Source: Dehalococcoidia bacterium (GTDB lineage: Bacteria > Chloroflexota > Dehalococcoidia > Dehalococcoidales > UBA1222). Taken from it: a stretch of 14,653 nt of DNA. The notes below the pieces were generated by a model that did no database searches, had not been told where the DNA came from, and saw only the letters and a program-made list of their open reading frames with translations. The position numbers and the translations under genes are program-made. Position 1 is the first letter of the stretch. Each line of letters starts with the position of its first letter. Location of the stretch: positions 1-14,653 of the forward strand of contig WRHS01000030.1 in NCBI GenBank assembly GCA_009783135.1, given 5' to 3'. Of the stretch, positions 6,616-13,338 are shown piece by piece.

Positions 6616-7305
6616 TTATGGACACTCCCTTCGACTTGTAGATGGGTGGCTCAACTCATAGATTTTCTCAATTGTAAACGATGGGTGTTCTATCCCAAAA
6701 AGCAGTTGCGTTGGCTTGTACCCTAGGTATACCAAATAGCTTTGGATTAAATGCAAGATGTTTTGAGCATAGGTCAAGTCGATATCACCATTTCGGTTAA
6801 AGCATAATGACTCATGATGTGCAATCCTATTTCGTAAACTACGAATTTCATCAAGGTCGTTGTATATAGTGCTCTGATTAGTGCCAAATGGTTTTGCTGT
6901 GAAAATCTGCAGAGAAGTTTTTCCAGAATTTTTGTAACACTTCCTCGAGAAAATGAATGTCCATACGCCGAAACTTAGTGTTGAAAGTAACCTGTCATTT
7001 GTGTAGTTTCCGGAAGCCATGAGTTTTTTGTATTCACTAAGAATGGGCTCCTGATATCTAACAAGAAAACCATTTGTGCTTTGCGTTACTATCCAATTGG
7101 GGTCGCCCAGATGATTTTTGAAATGGGCGTTAATTGAGTTACGAAACACAACTTCAAATATGCTCAGCAGCCCGAAAAACCGCTGGCACAGCTTTATATT
7201 GTAGCGGTACAACCTTAAAGCATCACGTTTATTTCCCTTGCAAGCCCGCAAATATTTTTCAAGTCGTGGAATAGAGATGGCTTTTTCAAATTCAGAGTAG
7301 TTCAT
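6616..7305 (-). CDS. Abi-family protein with HEPN-type RNase motif
   Basis: The 229-residue product matches the Abi-like family (Abi_2-related) seen in phage abortive-infection and defence loci. The pattern runs FEKAISIPRLEKYLRAC at the N-terminus, LLSIFEVVFRNSINAHF (47-62), LSTLSFGVWTFIFS (107-120), and LRNRIAHHE (157-165). The last contains R158-x4-H163, the HEPN ribonuclease motif, so it probably cleaves RNA on activation. The start at 7305 is supported by AAAGGA nine bases upstream; an in-frame ATG 30 codons earlier has poor support. The gene looks more AT-rich than its neighbours and separates recR from recO, which suggests an insertion. No partner antitoxin is visible, so it may act alone. 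Confidence 0.85.
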   Translation of the reverse strand: MNYSEFEKAISIPRLEKYLRACKGNKRDALRLYRYNIKLCQRFFGLLSIFEVVFRNSINAHFKNHLGDPNWIVTQSTNGFLVRYQEPILSEYKKLMASGNYTNDRLLSTLSFGVWTFIFSRKCYKNSGKTSLQIFTAKPFGTNQSTIYNDLDEIRSLRNRIAHHESLCFNRNGDIDLTYAQNILHLIQSYLVYLGYKPTQLLFGIEHPSFTIEKIYELSHPSTSRRECP

Positions 7306-7625
7306 ACACGGAATTCCTTTGCTGCTATTGCATTTACAGATGGATTGCAGTATTATGGTGGAGTAATACCCTGTCGTCCCTGTCAGAAATGGCATACTTC
7401 AGGGTTACTGTTTTCCCCCAACTGTGTGTTAGTATGAAGCTTGTAATGTTATACATCATATCGCAATCGTATTGTCACTGGACACGTCTGAAGTACCCCA
7501 CATAACGCAGTTTGGTTACAGAGCATTTCATTCCCGTGAATGGAGTGACGCGCCATGTCTGCAATTCTTTTAGCATCGTCTTGGCATTTTAACTAAGGGT
7601 TATCTAAAACTCGGCTGTCTTAACC
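7306..7625. other. 320-base intergenic stretch between recR and the Abi gene
   Basis: No credible gene, RNA or repeat array is seen in this stretch. It is AT-rich and probably holds the Abi promoter, though I could not pick a convincing -35/-10 pair. At its recR end AGGGTTA (7596-7602) and TAACCCT (7621-7627) form a 7-bp inverted repeat across an 18-base loop that overlaps the recR stop codon, too weak to call a terminator with confidence. The middle may be a decayed remnant of whatever brought the Abi gene. Confidence 0.4.
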
Positions 7626-8240
7626 CTAAAATTCCTGACGCCCTTCAATGGCGCGGCTGAGTGTGACGTCATCGGCATATTCCAGTTCGCTGCCGAACGG
7701 CAGACCGCGTGCAAGCCGTGTAACGCGCAGACCAAGCGGAGTAATCAGGCGCTTGATATACATTGCGGTGGTATCTCCCTCAAGCGTGGGGTTGGTGCCG
7801 ATGATAACCTCACTTATGCCGCCGGCAGACAATCTATCCAGAAGTTCCTTTATGCGTATGTCGCCTCCGCCTACCCCTTCGGTGGGGGATATAGCGCCGT
7901 GCAACACATGGTAGTGCCCTTTATATATGCCCATGTGCTCAAGTGCCAGAATGTCCTGCGGCTGCTCAACAATCAGTACCTGACTGGAGTTGCGCTGAGG
8001 GTTGCGGCAAATATAACACTTATCTCCGTCGGCTATGTTGTAGCAACAGGTGCAAAGCTGGGTTTTCTGGCGCAGGGATACGAGGGCGTCGGCTAGTGCC
8101 TGCGTCTGTTCCGTCGAGGCGCGCAACAGGTAGTAGGTGATGCGTTGTGCGCTCTTGGGGCCAACACCAGGCAGTTTGCTGAATTCCTGTATGAGCCTAT
8201 TGACCGCATCAGCAGCCAAAGGGGAAGTCTTGTCCATCAT
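7626..8240 (-). CDS. recR: Recombination protein RecR
   Basis: RecR binds RecO and RecF and helps place RecA on gapped DNA. The 204-residue protein has the standard order: helix-hairpin-helix LPGVGPKSAQR (23-33), a four-cysteine zinc site (Cys63, Cys66, Cys75, Cys78), the Toprim domain (VLIVEQPQDILALE from 88, then GTNPTLEGDTTA), and the closing GLPFGSELEYADD...SRAIEGR. Two ATG codons occur in a row (8240 and 8237); GGAG upstream is six bases from the second, so the true start may be one codon later. It follows ybaB by 17 bases in the dnaX operon. Confidence 0.97.
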   Translation of the reverse strand: MMDKTSPLAADAVNRLIQEFSKLPGVGPKSAQRITYYLLRASTEQTQALADALVSLRQKTQLCTCCYNIADGDKCYICRNPQRNSSQVLIVEQPQDILALEHMGIYKGHYHVLHGAISPTEGVGGGDIRIKELLDRLSAGGISEVIIGTNPTLEGDTTAMYIKRLITPLGLRVTRLARGLPFGSELEYADDVTLSRAIEGRQEF

Positions 8241-8257
8241 GCTCTCCGATTTTGGTT

Positions 8258-8563
8258 TTAGGTCAGCCCCGGGATTTTCATTCCGCCGGTGATTTGGTTG
8301 AGTTCTTTTGCGGCCATTTCCTGAGCATCATGCAATGCATCGTTCACTGCTTTGAATACCAGCTTTTCCAAGTCGCCGATTTTTGCAGTATTAACTGCAG
8401 TAGGGTCTATTTTTATGGAAACGATGCGCAGTTGTCCGTTGGCGACAACCTTAACCGCTCCCTTTCCAGACTCGGCTTCCACGGTCTTTTTCGCCAATTC
8501 TTTTTGCGCTTTTTCGAGTTTACTGCGCATTTCCATGGCTTGTTTTATCATTCCGAGATTCAT
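8258..8563 (-). CDS. ybaB: YbaB/EbfC nucleoid-associated protein
   Basis: This 101-residue protein is a small homodimeric DNA-binding factor. It has the family form: N-terminal Met- and Lys-rich helix (MIKQAMEMRSKLEKAQKELA), three strands with GKGAVKVVANGQLRIVSIKIDP, and a long C-terminal helix (DLEKLVFKAVNDALHDAQEM), ending in a GGMKIPGL tail. The start ATG overlaps the dnaX stop as ATGA, and GGAGG lies five bases upstream inside dnaX, so translation is coupled. It is the usual middle gene of dnaX-ybaB-recR. Confidence 0.96.
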   Translation of the reverse strand: MNLGMIKQAMEMRSKLEKAQKELAKKTVEAESGKGAVKVVANGQLRIVSIKIDPTAVNTAKIGDLEKLVFKAVNDALHDAQEMAAKELNQITGGMKIPGLT

Positions 8564-10164
8564 TTATCCTCCACATCTATTATCTGCGCGCCCAGTTTCT
8601 GGGCTTCGCGCACAAGGTGATTTTCCTCCGGCTCATATATGCATTTTATCTGGTGGGGTTTACCAAAGAACTGGGAAAGAAGACCAGCGACGATTTTCTT
8701 GTTCTCGGTCTCTGCAATCTTGTCGCGGTGAATCGAATACTTAAAAGACAACACAATGGTATCGTCTTCGATTGAGACCGGCTTAACACCGGCACTGCGT
8801 AAAATAGCCACTGCTGCCGAGCGGCGTATGGCATCCGGCACCTGCTGTACAATGGCGCTCCAGTTAGCCGTAAGTTGCTCGAGAGGACTGCCGGCGTTTT
8901 CCAGCGCCGATATTTTGATTTGCTCGGTCGGCGGGGCGCTTTCTGTTGGTGGGGCAGGATGGCTGGTTGCAGAATATGTCGGTGTGGTATTGTGCTGTAT
9001 AGGTGCCGTCGGCGTATGTTTTGGTGGTGTGGCAGCTGCTGACTGCTTAGTGGATGTGGTGGCAGACGTCGTTTTTTCAACCACAGGGTCAATACATGCA
9101 TCTACCAATGCCATCTCGAATTGCAGTGTGCTATTGCCGGCCAGCGTGCTGTCAATGCCGGCGAAAAGTTTGATTGCGCGGATAATCTGCTCCAGCGGAG
9201 TTGCCGCTGATAGTGTTTTTAACTCGGTCATTTCTTCTGCTGTTAAACTGCTGTCTTTATCCAAACCGCTTTTTAAGAGAAGCAATTCACGCAGATAGTT
9301 TACAATCTCGCGCCCCATCTGCCGCAGGTCTATACCATCCTCATCTGCGCGGTTAATGGCGCTTAGCCCGGCACTTAAATCCTTTTGAAGGATAGGCTTT
9401 ATTAGTTCACGGGCGCGTTCGTCACCTACCATCCCCAGCATTTCCTGTACCTGCGTTATGGATACGTCGCATCCGTAGTAGGTGTAAATTTGCTCAAGCA
9501 TATTTTCGGCATCACGCAACCCGCCGCGGGCGCTTTTTGCCACCAGCCGCAGGGCTTCCGGCGTGATGCTTATGCCTTCGGCTTGGGCAATACGTAACAG
9601 CTTATCCTCGGTGTCTTTTTGACTGAGGCGATGGAAATCAAAGTGCTGGCAACGTGAAACGATGGTGGGTAGTACTTTGTGAGTTTCTGTCGTTGCCAGA
9701 ATAAAGATGACGTGAGGCGGTGGCTCCTCCAGGGTTTTCAGCAATGCGTTGGAGGCGCTGTTGGAGAGCATATGAACTTCGTCGATGATATAAACTTTGT
9801 ATTTTGCTTCTGCTGTGGCGTAGGCTACGCGTTCAATTAGATCGCGCACGTCATCTACGCCGGTATGCGAGGCGGCATCTATTTCAATAACGTCAAGGGC
9901 GCGGCCTTCCGATATGGCTTTGCACATAGAGCATTCGTTACAAGGCTCGCCTGTACCGCCGCTGTCTGGCTTGATGCAGTTGACGGCCTTTGCGAGTATG
10001 CGACCGGTGCTGGTTTTACCCGTGCCGCGCGGTCCGCAGAAAAGGTAGGCGTGTGAAACACGACCACGGGAAAGGGCATTAAGCAGTGTGCGGGTGACGT
10101 GTTCCTGCCCGACTACTTCAGCCAGAGTTTGAGGACGCCATTTGCGATAGAAAACCTGTGCCAT
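8560..10164 (-). CDS. dnaX: DNA polymerase III subunit gamma/tau
   Basis: DnaX is the clamp-loader ATPase of the replicative polymerase. The 534-residue product has Walker A GPRGTGKTS (44-52), a zinc site at Cys63, Cys75, Cys78 and Cys81, Walker B VYIIDEVHML (124-133), NALLKTLEEPP (139-149) and the SRC motif (170-172). Domain III reaches about residue 360. A linker rich in Thr, Ala and Pro (about 364-415) follows, then a folded C-terminal region (about 418-534) typical of tau. Six consecutive A residues at codons 363-365, exactly at the domain III/linker border, could allow slippage to a short gamma-like form (see findings). There is almost no leader ahead of the ATG. Confidence 0.97.
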   Translation of the reverse strand: MAQVFYRKWRPQTLAEVVGQEHVTRTLLNALSRGRVSHAYLFCGPRGTGKTSTGRILAKAVNCIKPDSGGTGEPCNECSMCKAISEGRALDVIEIDAASHTGVDDVRDLIERVAYATAEAKYKVYIIDEVHMLSNSASNALLKTLEEPPPHVIFILATTETHKVLPTIVSRCQHFDFHRLSQKDTEDKLLRIAQAEGISITPEALRLVAKSARGGLRDAENMLEQIYTYYGCDVSITQVQEMLGMVGDERARELIKPILQKDLSAGLSAINRADEDGIDLRQMGREIVNYLRELLLLKSGLDKDSSLTAEEMTELKTLSAATPLEQIIRAIKLFAGIDSTLAGNSTLQFEMALVDACIDPVVEKTTSATTSTKQSAAATPPKHTPTAPIQHNTTPTYSATSHPAPPTESAPPTEQIKISALENAGSPLEQLTANWSAIVQQVPDAIRRSAAVAILRSAGVKPVSIEDDTIVLSFKYSIHRDKIAETENKKIVAGLLSQFFGKPHQIKCIYEPEENHLVREAQKLGAQIIDVEDK

Positions 10165-10175
10165 AACAGTACGGT

Positions 10176-10204
10176 ATTATACCCTAATGAGTTAAATTTG
10201 TATT
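10176..10204 (-). promoter_or_regulatory. dnaX promoter with a near-leaderless start
   Basis: On the minus strand a perfect TATAAT (10176-10181) ends 11 bases before the dnaX ATG. The -35 at 17 bp is poor (AATACA). Transcription would begin only about five bases ahead of the ATG, and no Shine-Dalgarno is present, so translation may be of the leaderless type. Confidence 0.5.
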
Positions 10205-10284
10205 GCTTAATCGTCGCGGATAGCGCCAAACTGAAAAGTATTTTTATAGGTTGTTATATCAGTCTGCTGAATTTTCCTGCCGCT

Positions 10285-10824
10285 TTATTGTAAGTCAAGA
10301 TAATCCTTGAATTGCGCCACAATAGTTTTATCGCGCGTGAGTGCCTTGCCGATGCCGTAATCTTTGCTCAGGCGCAATGGCACGCAACAACAGCGGCAGC
10401 AGTTGCATAATGCATAGAAGTCCTGTCGGCATTTTATGATCGTGTGCAGCAATCCGCGTTCGTTGCAGTCTTTTAGCACAGCTTTGGCTTCTTCCTTGCT
10501 TACCCTGCTATATGGCTTGCCACGCTCAACGGCAAACTCATGCCCTATGGCAATCATCAACTCCACATTCAACGGATTGTCACAGTTGCGGAATGTTTCG
10601 CGGCATGTGCATGGTGATAGTGCCAGATCCACGGATGCGTCTATAATGGCGTAGGCTTCGTCCAATGTCAGGGCGTAGGCTGATGTCATATTGCCGCCCC
10701 ACATATTTGCCACACGTCTCACCAGTCTGCCGATGAGCGGGATTTTGGTCCACTTGGCAAAGAAGATATACATCCTCAGCACCAGCGGGCGGTTGCGGTT
10801 ATATAGCTTTAAAGTGTGGTGCAT
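10285..10824 (-). CDS. Cysteine-rich predicted Fe-S cluster protein
   Basis: The 179-residue product has 11 cysteines. C-x-C at 72-74 and Cys81 (CTCRETFRNCDNP) are followed by Cys120, Cys132 and a dense CNCCRCCC cluster at 140-147. This pattern (CxCR...CDxP...CNCCxCCC) recurs in proteins of anaerobes annotated as 4Fe-4S-type, so cluster binding is a reasonable inference; the function is unknown. The middle (KPYSRVSKEEAKAVLKDCNERGLLHTI) resembles a helical domain with a conserved Gly-Leu-(Leu)-His turn. The N-terminus has a basic hydrophobic stretch (LVLRMYIFFAKW), perhaps membrane-associated. The ATG has only a weak GGAT site, and a short overlapping open frame precedes it. It lies 96 bases downstream of the tubulin-like gene. 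Confidence 0.75.
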   Translation of the reverse strand: MHHTLKLYNRNRPLVLRMYIFFAKWTKIPLIGRLVRRVANMWGGNMTSAYALTLDEAYAIIDASVDLALSPCTCRETFRNCDNPLNVELMIAIGHEFAVERGKPYSRVSKEEAKAVLKDCNERGLLHTIIKCRQDFYALCNCCRCCCVPLRLSKDYGIGKALTRDKTIVAQFKDYLDLQ

Positions 10825-10920
10825 ATTTCATCCATCAGGATACTCATGGCTTATCCCTTTGCGCTTGGATAGATAAACTCTTCCGCTGACGTGAGAATGC
10901 CTTTAGGGCGCGCTCGACTA

Positions 10921-12084
10921 CTAGAAAATAGTCGGAATATCCTTGCCTGCGTCATCAATGCCCTGAAGCTTTGCTCTAACCTCTTCCTGGCGCATTTTTA
11001 TAATGGGTATCAGGTCGCGTGATTTGGTGTAGTAGTTGCGTACGATTTCCGCATCGGCGAGCTCAGAAAGGATGAGAGTGACATCAAGCGTGTTGCCAAC
11101 GGGGTAGTCGCCGTTGCGTATGACGGCGTTGGGGGCTAAATCCTTGAGCCAGTCGCCGATATCTTTTACCAAATCCAGGTGGATTTCTTTGTGTGGTGCG
11201 GAAACCAAATACATGGCGCGCCCTGCATCATTGGGATGTACTTTGGTGGATAACTCGGCAATGGCGGCATCCATCGCCTGAATACCTTTATGAGTTGCCA
11301 CATTCTTTTGACGGAAATCAACATTGCCGATTTTAACGCCACCCAGTTTGGAGGAACCATGCCCTATGGTTGTCCAGCCGGACAGCGTTTGAATGATGTC
11401 GCCGGCATCGAGTGTTTTGGAGCCGACGCGGTTTGATTTGTTTTCCTCTCCTGCGCAAAGCAGGTTGTAGAACGGGTTTACAATCAGTCCGTTAACCGTA
11501 TCCAAATTGTGCTGCACGGAGTATCCCTTTTTAACATAACGCTGGTTATCCACAAGGATTACGGCATCTGCTACGGAATAAACGCTTTTTAGACAGACGG
11601 CGGAGTTATAAATAGTTCTCTCCTCATTTTCCTGCTCATGCTCAAAAGGCAACACGACCATGGCATAAACCGGCTTGTCTACATAGCGTTCTTTTAAGTG
11701 TTTGACCATTATTGGCAATGAGCCTGAGCCGGTTCCGCCGCCGGTGCTGGCAATCAGCAGAAAAGCGTCTGTTTCGTAAAAATTCTTGCTGGAGCGTATG
11801 GCATCTACGATTTTGTCGGCATCCTCACTGGCAACCTCTGCCCCGATTTCGTTGATTTTACCTACGCCGTGACCGCCGGTGCGGCGCCCTCCGATAAGTA
11901 TGCGGTGCTGATAATCCGCCTTGATGGTGCGCAGCCCCGAAAGATCGGTGGAGTCGGTGTTTACGGCGAAAACGCCGGAACAAATCTGGATTTTGCGCTG
12001 ATTAAAGGCATACTGATTCAGACGGGCAAACTCATCGGCGATACGACTGCCGCATTGCCCTAGTCCAATAACGATTAATTTCAT
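10921..12084 (-). CDS. Tubulin/FtsZ-superfamily GTPase, CetZ-like
   Basis: The 387-residue product carries the tubulin-fold GTP-binding loops: T1 region GLGQCGSRIADEFA (7-20), NTDSTDL (42-48), ILIGGRRTGGHGVG (62-75), and the signature GGGTGSG (115-121). The T7 catalytic region TLDAGDIIQTL (224-234) keeps both acidic residues of FtsZ (Asp226, Asp229), so filament-dependent GTP hydrolysis is plausible. The second domain has MYLVSAPHKEI and NGDYPVGNTLDV. It lacks the C-terminal peptide by which FtsZ binds FtsA and ZipA, so it is probably not the cell-division FtsZ. The start at 12084 has GGAGG six bases upstream; an in-frame ATG 22 codons earlier lies upstream of the promoter -10 and is less likely. 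Its filament role is unknown; CetZ proteins affect archaeal cell shape. Confidence 0.88.
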   Translation of the reverse strand: MKLIVIGLGQCGSRIADEFARLNQYAFNQRKIQICSGVFAVNTDSTDLSGLRTIKADYQHRILIGGRRTGGHGVGKINEIGAEVASEDADKIVDAIRSSKNFYETDAFLLIASTGGGTGSGSLPIMVKHLKERYVDKPVYAMVVLPFEHEQENEERTIYNSAVCLKSVYSVADAVILVDNQRYVKKGYSVQHNLDTVNGLIVNPFYNLLCAGEENKSNRVGSKTLDAGDIIQTLSGWTTIGHGSSKLGGVKIGNVDFRQKNVATHKGIQAMDAAIAELSTKVHPNDAGRAMYLVSAPHKEIHLDLVKDIGDWLKDLAPNAVIRNGDYPVGNTLDVTLILSELADAEIVRNYYTKSRDLIPIIKMRQEEVRAKLQGIDDAGKDIPTIF

Positions 12085-12116
12085 CTTAACCCTCCGATAA
12101 ATGAGAAAGCGGCTTA

Positions 12117-12146
12117 ATTCTAACCGCTGGATTGAACAGGTGTCAA
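12117..12146 (-). promoter_or_regulatory. Promoter of the tubulin-like gene
   Basis: On the minus strand a perfect TTGACA (12141-12146) and TAGAAT (12117-12122, five of six bases) are 18 bp apart. The start would be near 12110 and the leader about 26 bases, holding the Shine-Dalgarno GGAGG. Confidence 0.7.
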
Positions 12147-12180
12147 ACAAAACATGTGGGCGCTAAAGCATCCCTCCATC

Positions 12181-12209
12181 TTGCGGGTTGTTTGAAATTA
12201 GGGAATAAT
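12181..12209 (+). promoter_or_regulatory. Promoter of the flavoprotein gene
   Basis: TTGCGG (12181-12186) and AATAAT (12204-12209, five of six bases) are 17 bp apart on the plus strand. They are back to back with the tubulin promoter in the same 196-base divergent gap. The leader would be about 65 bases. Confidence 0.55.
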
Positions 12210-12280
12210 GGGGTTAGTTCAAAATAACATGCTATGTATGGGCTCAAAGGCGTTGTTTATAACTTGGTGGAGTTTGAGTT

Positions 12281-12772
12281 ATGCGCAGAAAAGACAGAAA
12301 GATAGGACATATTGACGGCATTGAAGAAATCTTGCTGCAATGCAAAACATGCCATGTCGCAATGGTAGGTGACGGCAGCCCTTATATAGTGCCGCTGAGT
12401 TATGGATATAAGCTTATTGGCGGAAGTACGCTTGAGTTGTATTTCCACAGTGCGCCAAGTGGTCGAAAACTGGACATTTTGAAACGTAACGCGAGCGTAT
12501 GTTTTGAGGTGTCTTATGAAGGTGAGCCGGTCCATGCTGAAAATCCGTGTGATGCAGGTTATTATTTCGCAAGTGTAATTGGGTTCGGGAAAGCCGTGTT
12601 TATTGAAGACATAGTTGAAAAATGCGCTGCGTTGTCGCGAATGTTCAGGCATCAGAGCGGCAAAGATATTACATTTACTGCTGAGCAGGCAGGAGCCGTC
12701 TGCGTGTTTAAAATTGTTTCGGATGATTTTACAGGTAAGAAGAAAGCCCATCCGCTGGAAATAAGGGAATAA
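12281..12772 (+). CDS. Pyridoxamine 5'-phosphate oxidase-like flavoprotein
   Basis: The 163-residue product matches the NimA/PNPOx-like family of small FMN- or F420-binding split-barrel proteins. Recognisable parts are RRKDRKIG at the start, a helix with QCKTCHVAMVGDG, the PYIVPLSYGY strand (34-43), and YFHSAPSGRKLDIL (54-67), where Lys63 and the preceding Gly-Arg sit near the cofactor phosphate in the family. The substrate is unknown. GGAG precedes the ATG by eight bases. It pairs with the following gene, two bases away, in one transcript; the two functions need not be linked. It could be a nitroreductase-like or detoxifying enzyme. Confidence 0.8.
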   Translation: MRRKDRKIGHIDGIEEILLQCKTCHVAMVGDGSPYIVPLSYGYKLIGGSTLELYFHSAPSGRKLDILKRNASVCFEVSYEGEPVHAENPCDAGYYFASVIGFGKAVFIEDIVEKCAALSRMFRHQSGKDITFTAEQAGAVCVFKIVSDDFTGKKKAHPLEIRE

Positions 12773-12774
12773 AT

Positions 12775-13278
12775 ATGCTCGGACACTTCGGTTTTTCGTA
12801 TGTCGGCTTGATCTATATGCTTATGCTTGAGGTCCCCAATATCATATGGGCACGGCGCAAGCCGAAAGGATATGATCCGTCGGGTGAAAACAAAGCATTG
12901 CTTTTCACTGAGCGCATAGGGCAGGTTTTATGCGTGGCGTCGATATTACTTTTCACGGATTATAACCCGCACTCGTTTGATCTGTGGACGATGTGGTTGG
13001 CTGTGTCGCTGGTGCTAATGGTCATATATGAAATTAATTGGATACGTTATTTCCGTAGTGAGCAGACTGTTGGTGACTTCTATCGTAGTCTGTGTGGAAT
13101 ACCGGCACTTGGGGCAACGCTACCGGTGACGGCTTTCTTATTGCTGGGTATATACGGCAAGGTGATATGGCTCGTGCTGGCATCAATTATTCTTGGTATC
13201 GGGCATATCGGAATACATGCTCAGCACATAAGGCGCATAAAGCCAAAGGATGAGGTGAACACATGGAAAGGCTGCTAA
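12775..13278 (+). CDS. Conserved five-helix membrane protein of unknown function
   Basis: The 167-residue product is hydrophobic with about five membrane helices (roughly residues 5-25, 45-62, 70-90, 107-125 and 128-148). Motifs include HFGFSYVGLIYMLML, a WARRKPKGYDPSGENKALLFTERIGQ loop, YEINWIRYFRSEQT, and GHIGIHAQH near the end. Similar hypothetical proteins occur in clostridia and other anaerobes as I recall, but no function is known. AAGGGA from the end of the flavoprotein gene serves as ribosome site, and the two-base gap indicates coupling. The stop codon lies in the A-rich tail of the gapA terminator. Confidence 0.78.
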   Translation: MLGHFGFSYVGLIYMLMLEVPNIIWARRKPKGYDPSGENKALLFTERIGQVLCVASILLFTDYNPHSFDLWTMWLAVSLVLMVIYEINWIRYFRSEQTVGDFYRSLCGIPALGATLPVTAFLLLGIYGKVIWLVLASIILGIGHIGIHAQHIRRIKPKDEVNTWKGC

Positions 13279-13313
13279 TAAAAAAGACGGGCGGGGAGAA
13301 CCCCACCCGTCTT
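13277..13313 (-). terminator. Intrinsic terminator of gapA
   Basis: On the minus strand a 13-bp stem AAGACGGG(T)GGGG / CCCC(G)CCCGTCTT with loop TTCT is followed by TTTTATT (13277-13283). The one imperfect position is a G-U wobble on the minus strand but a C-A mismatch on the plus strand, which favours gapA as its gene. It may also stop transcripts of the converging plus-strand pair, although no U-run follows in that direction. Confidence 0.92.
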
Positions 13314-13338
13314 GCATATAGCGCAAAGCTTAGTGGCG

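Noticed and set aside
7470..7520. A stretch in the recR-Abi gap with GGACACGTC and TACCCCAC, resembling an insertion-sequence end
   Set aside because: No matching inverted end, transposase fragment or target duplication could be found, so it cannot be supported as a mobile element.
8756..9298. A 180-codon plus-strand open frame opposite dnaX
   Set aside because: It mirrors the Ala/Thr/Pro-rich dnaX linker on the other strand; no ribosome site or family match.
10915..10934. Inverted repeat CGACTA/TAGTCG around the stop codon of the tubulin-like gene
   Set aside because: Short stem with an 8-base loop and no U-run on the minus strand; likely chance.
11310..11331. GNVDF at residues 253-257 of the tubulin-like protein taken as the FtsZ T7 loop with a lost acidic residue
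   Set aside because: Aligning by the following IG-H-G segment places the true T7 at TLDAGDI (residues 224-230), which keeps both acidic residues; the NVDF match is coincidental.
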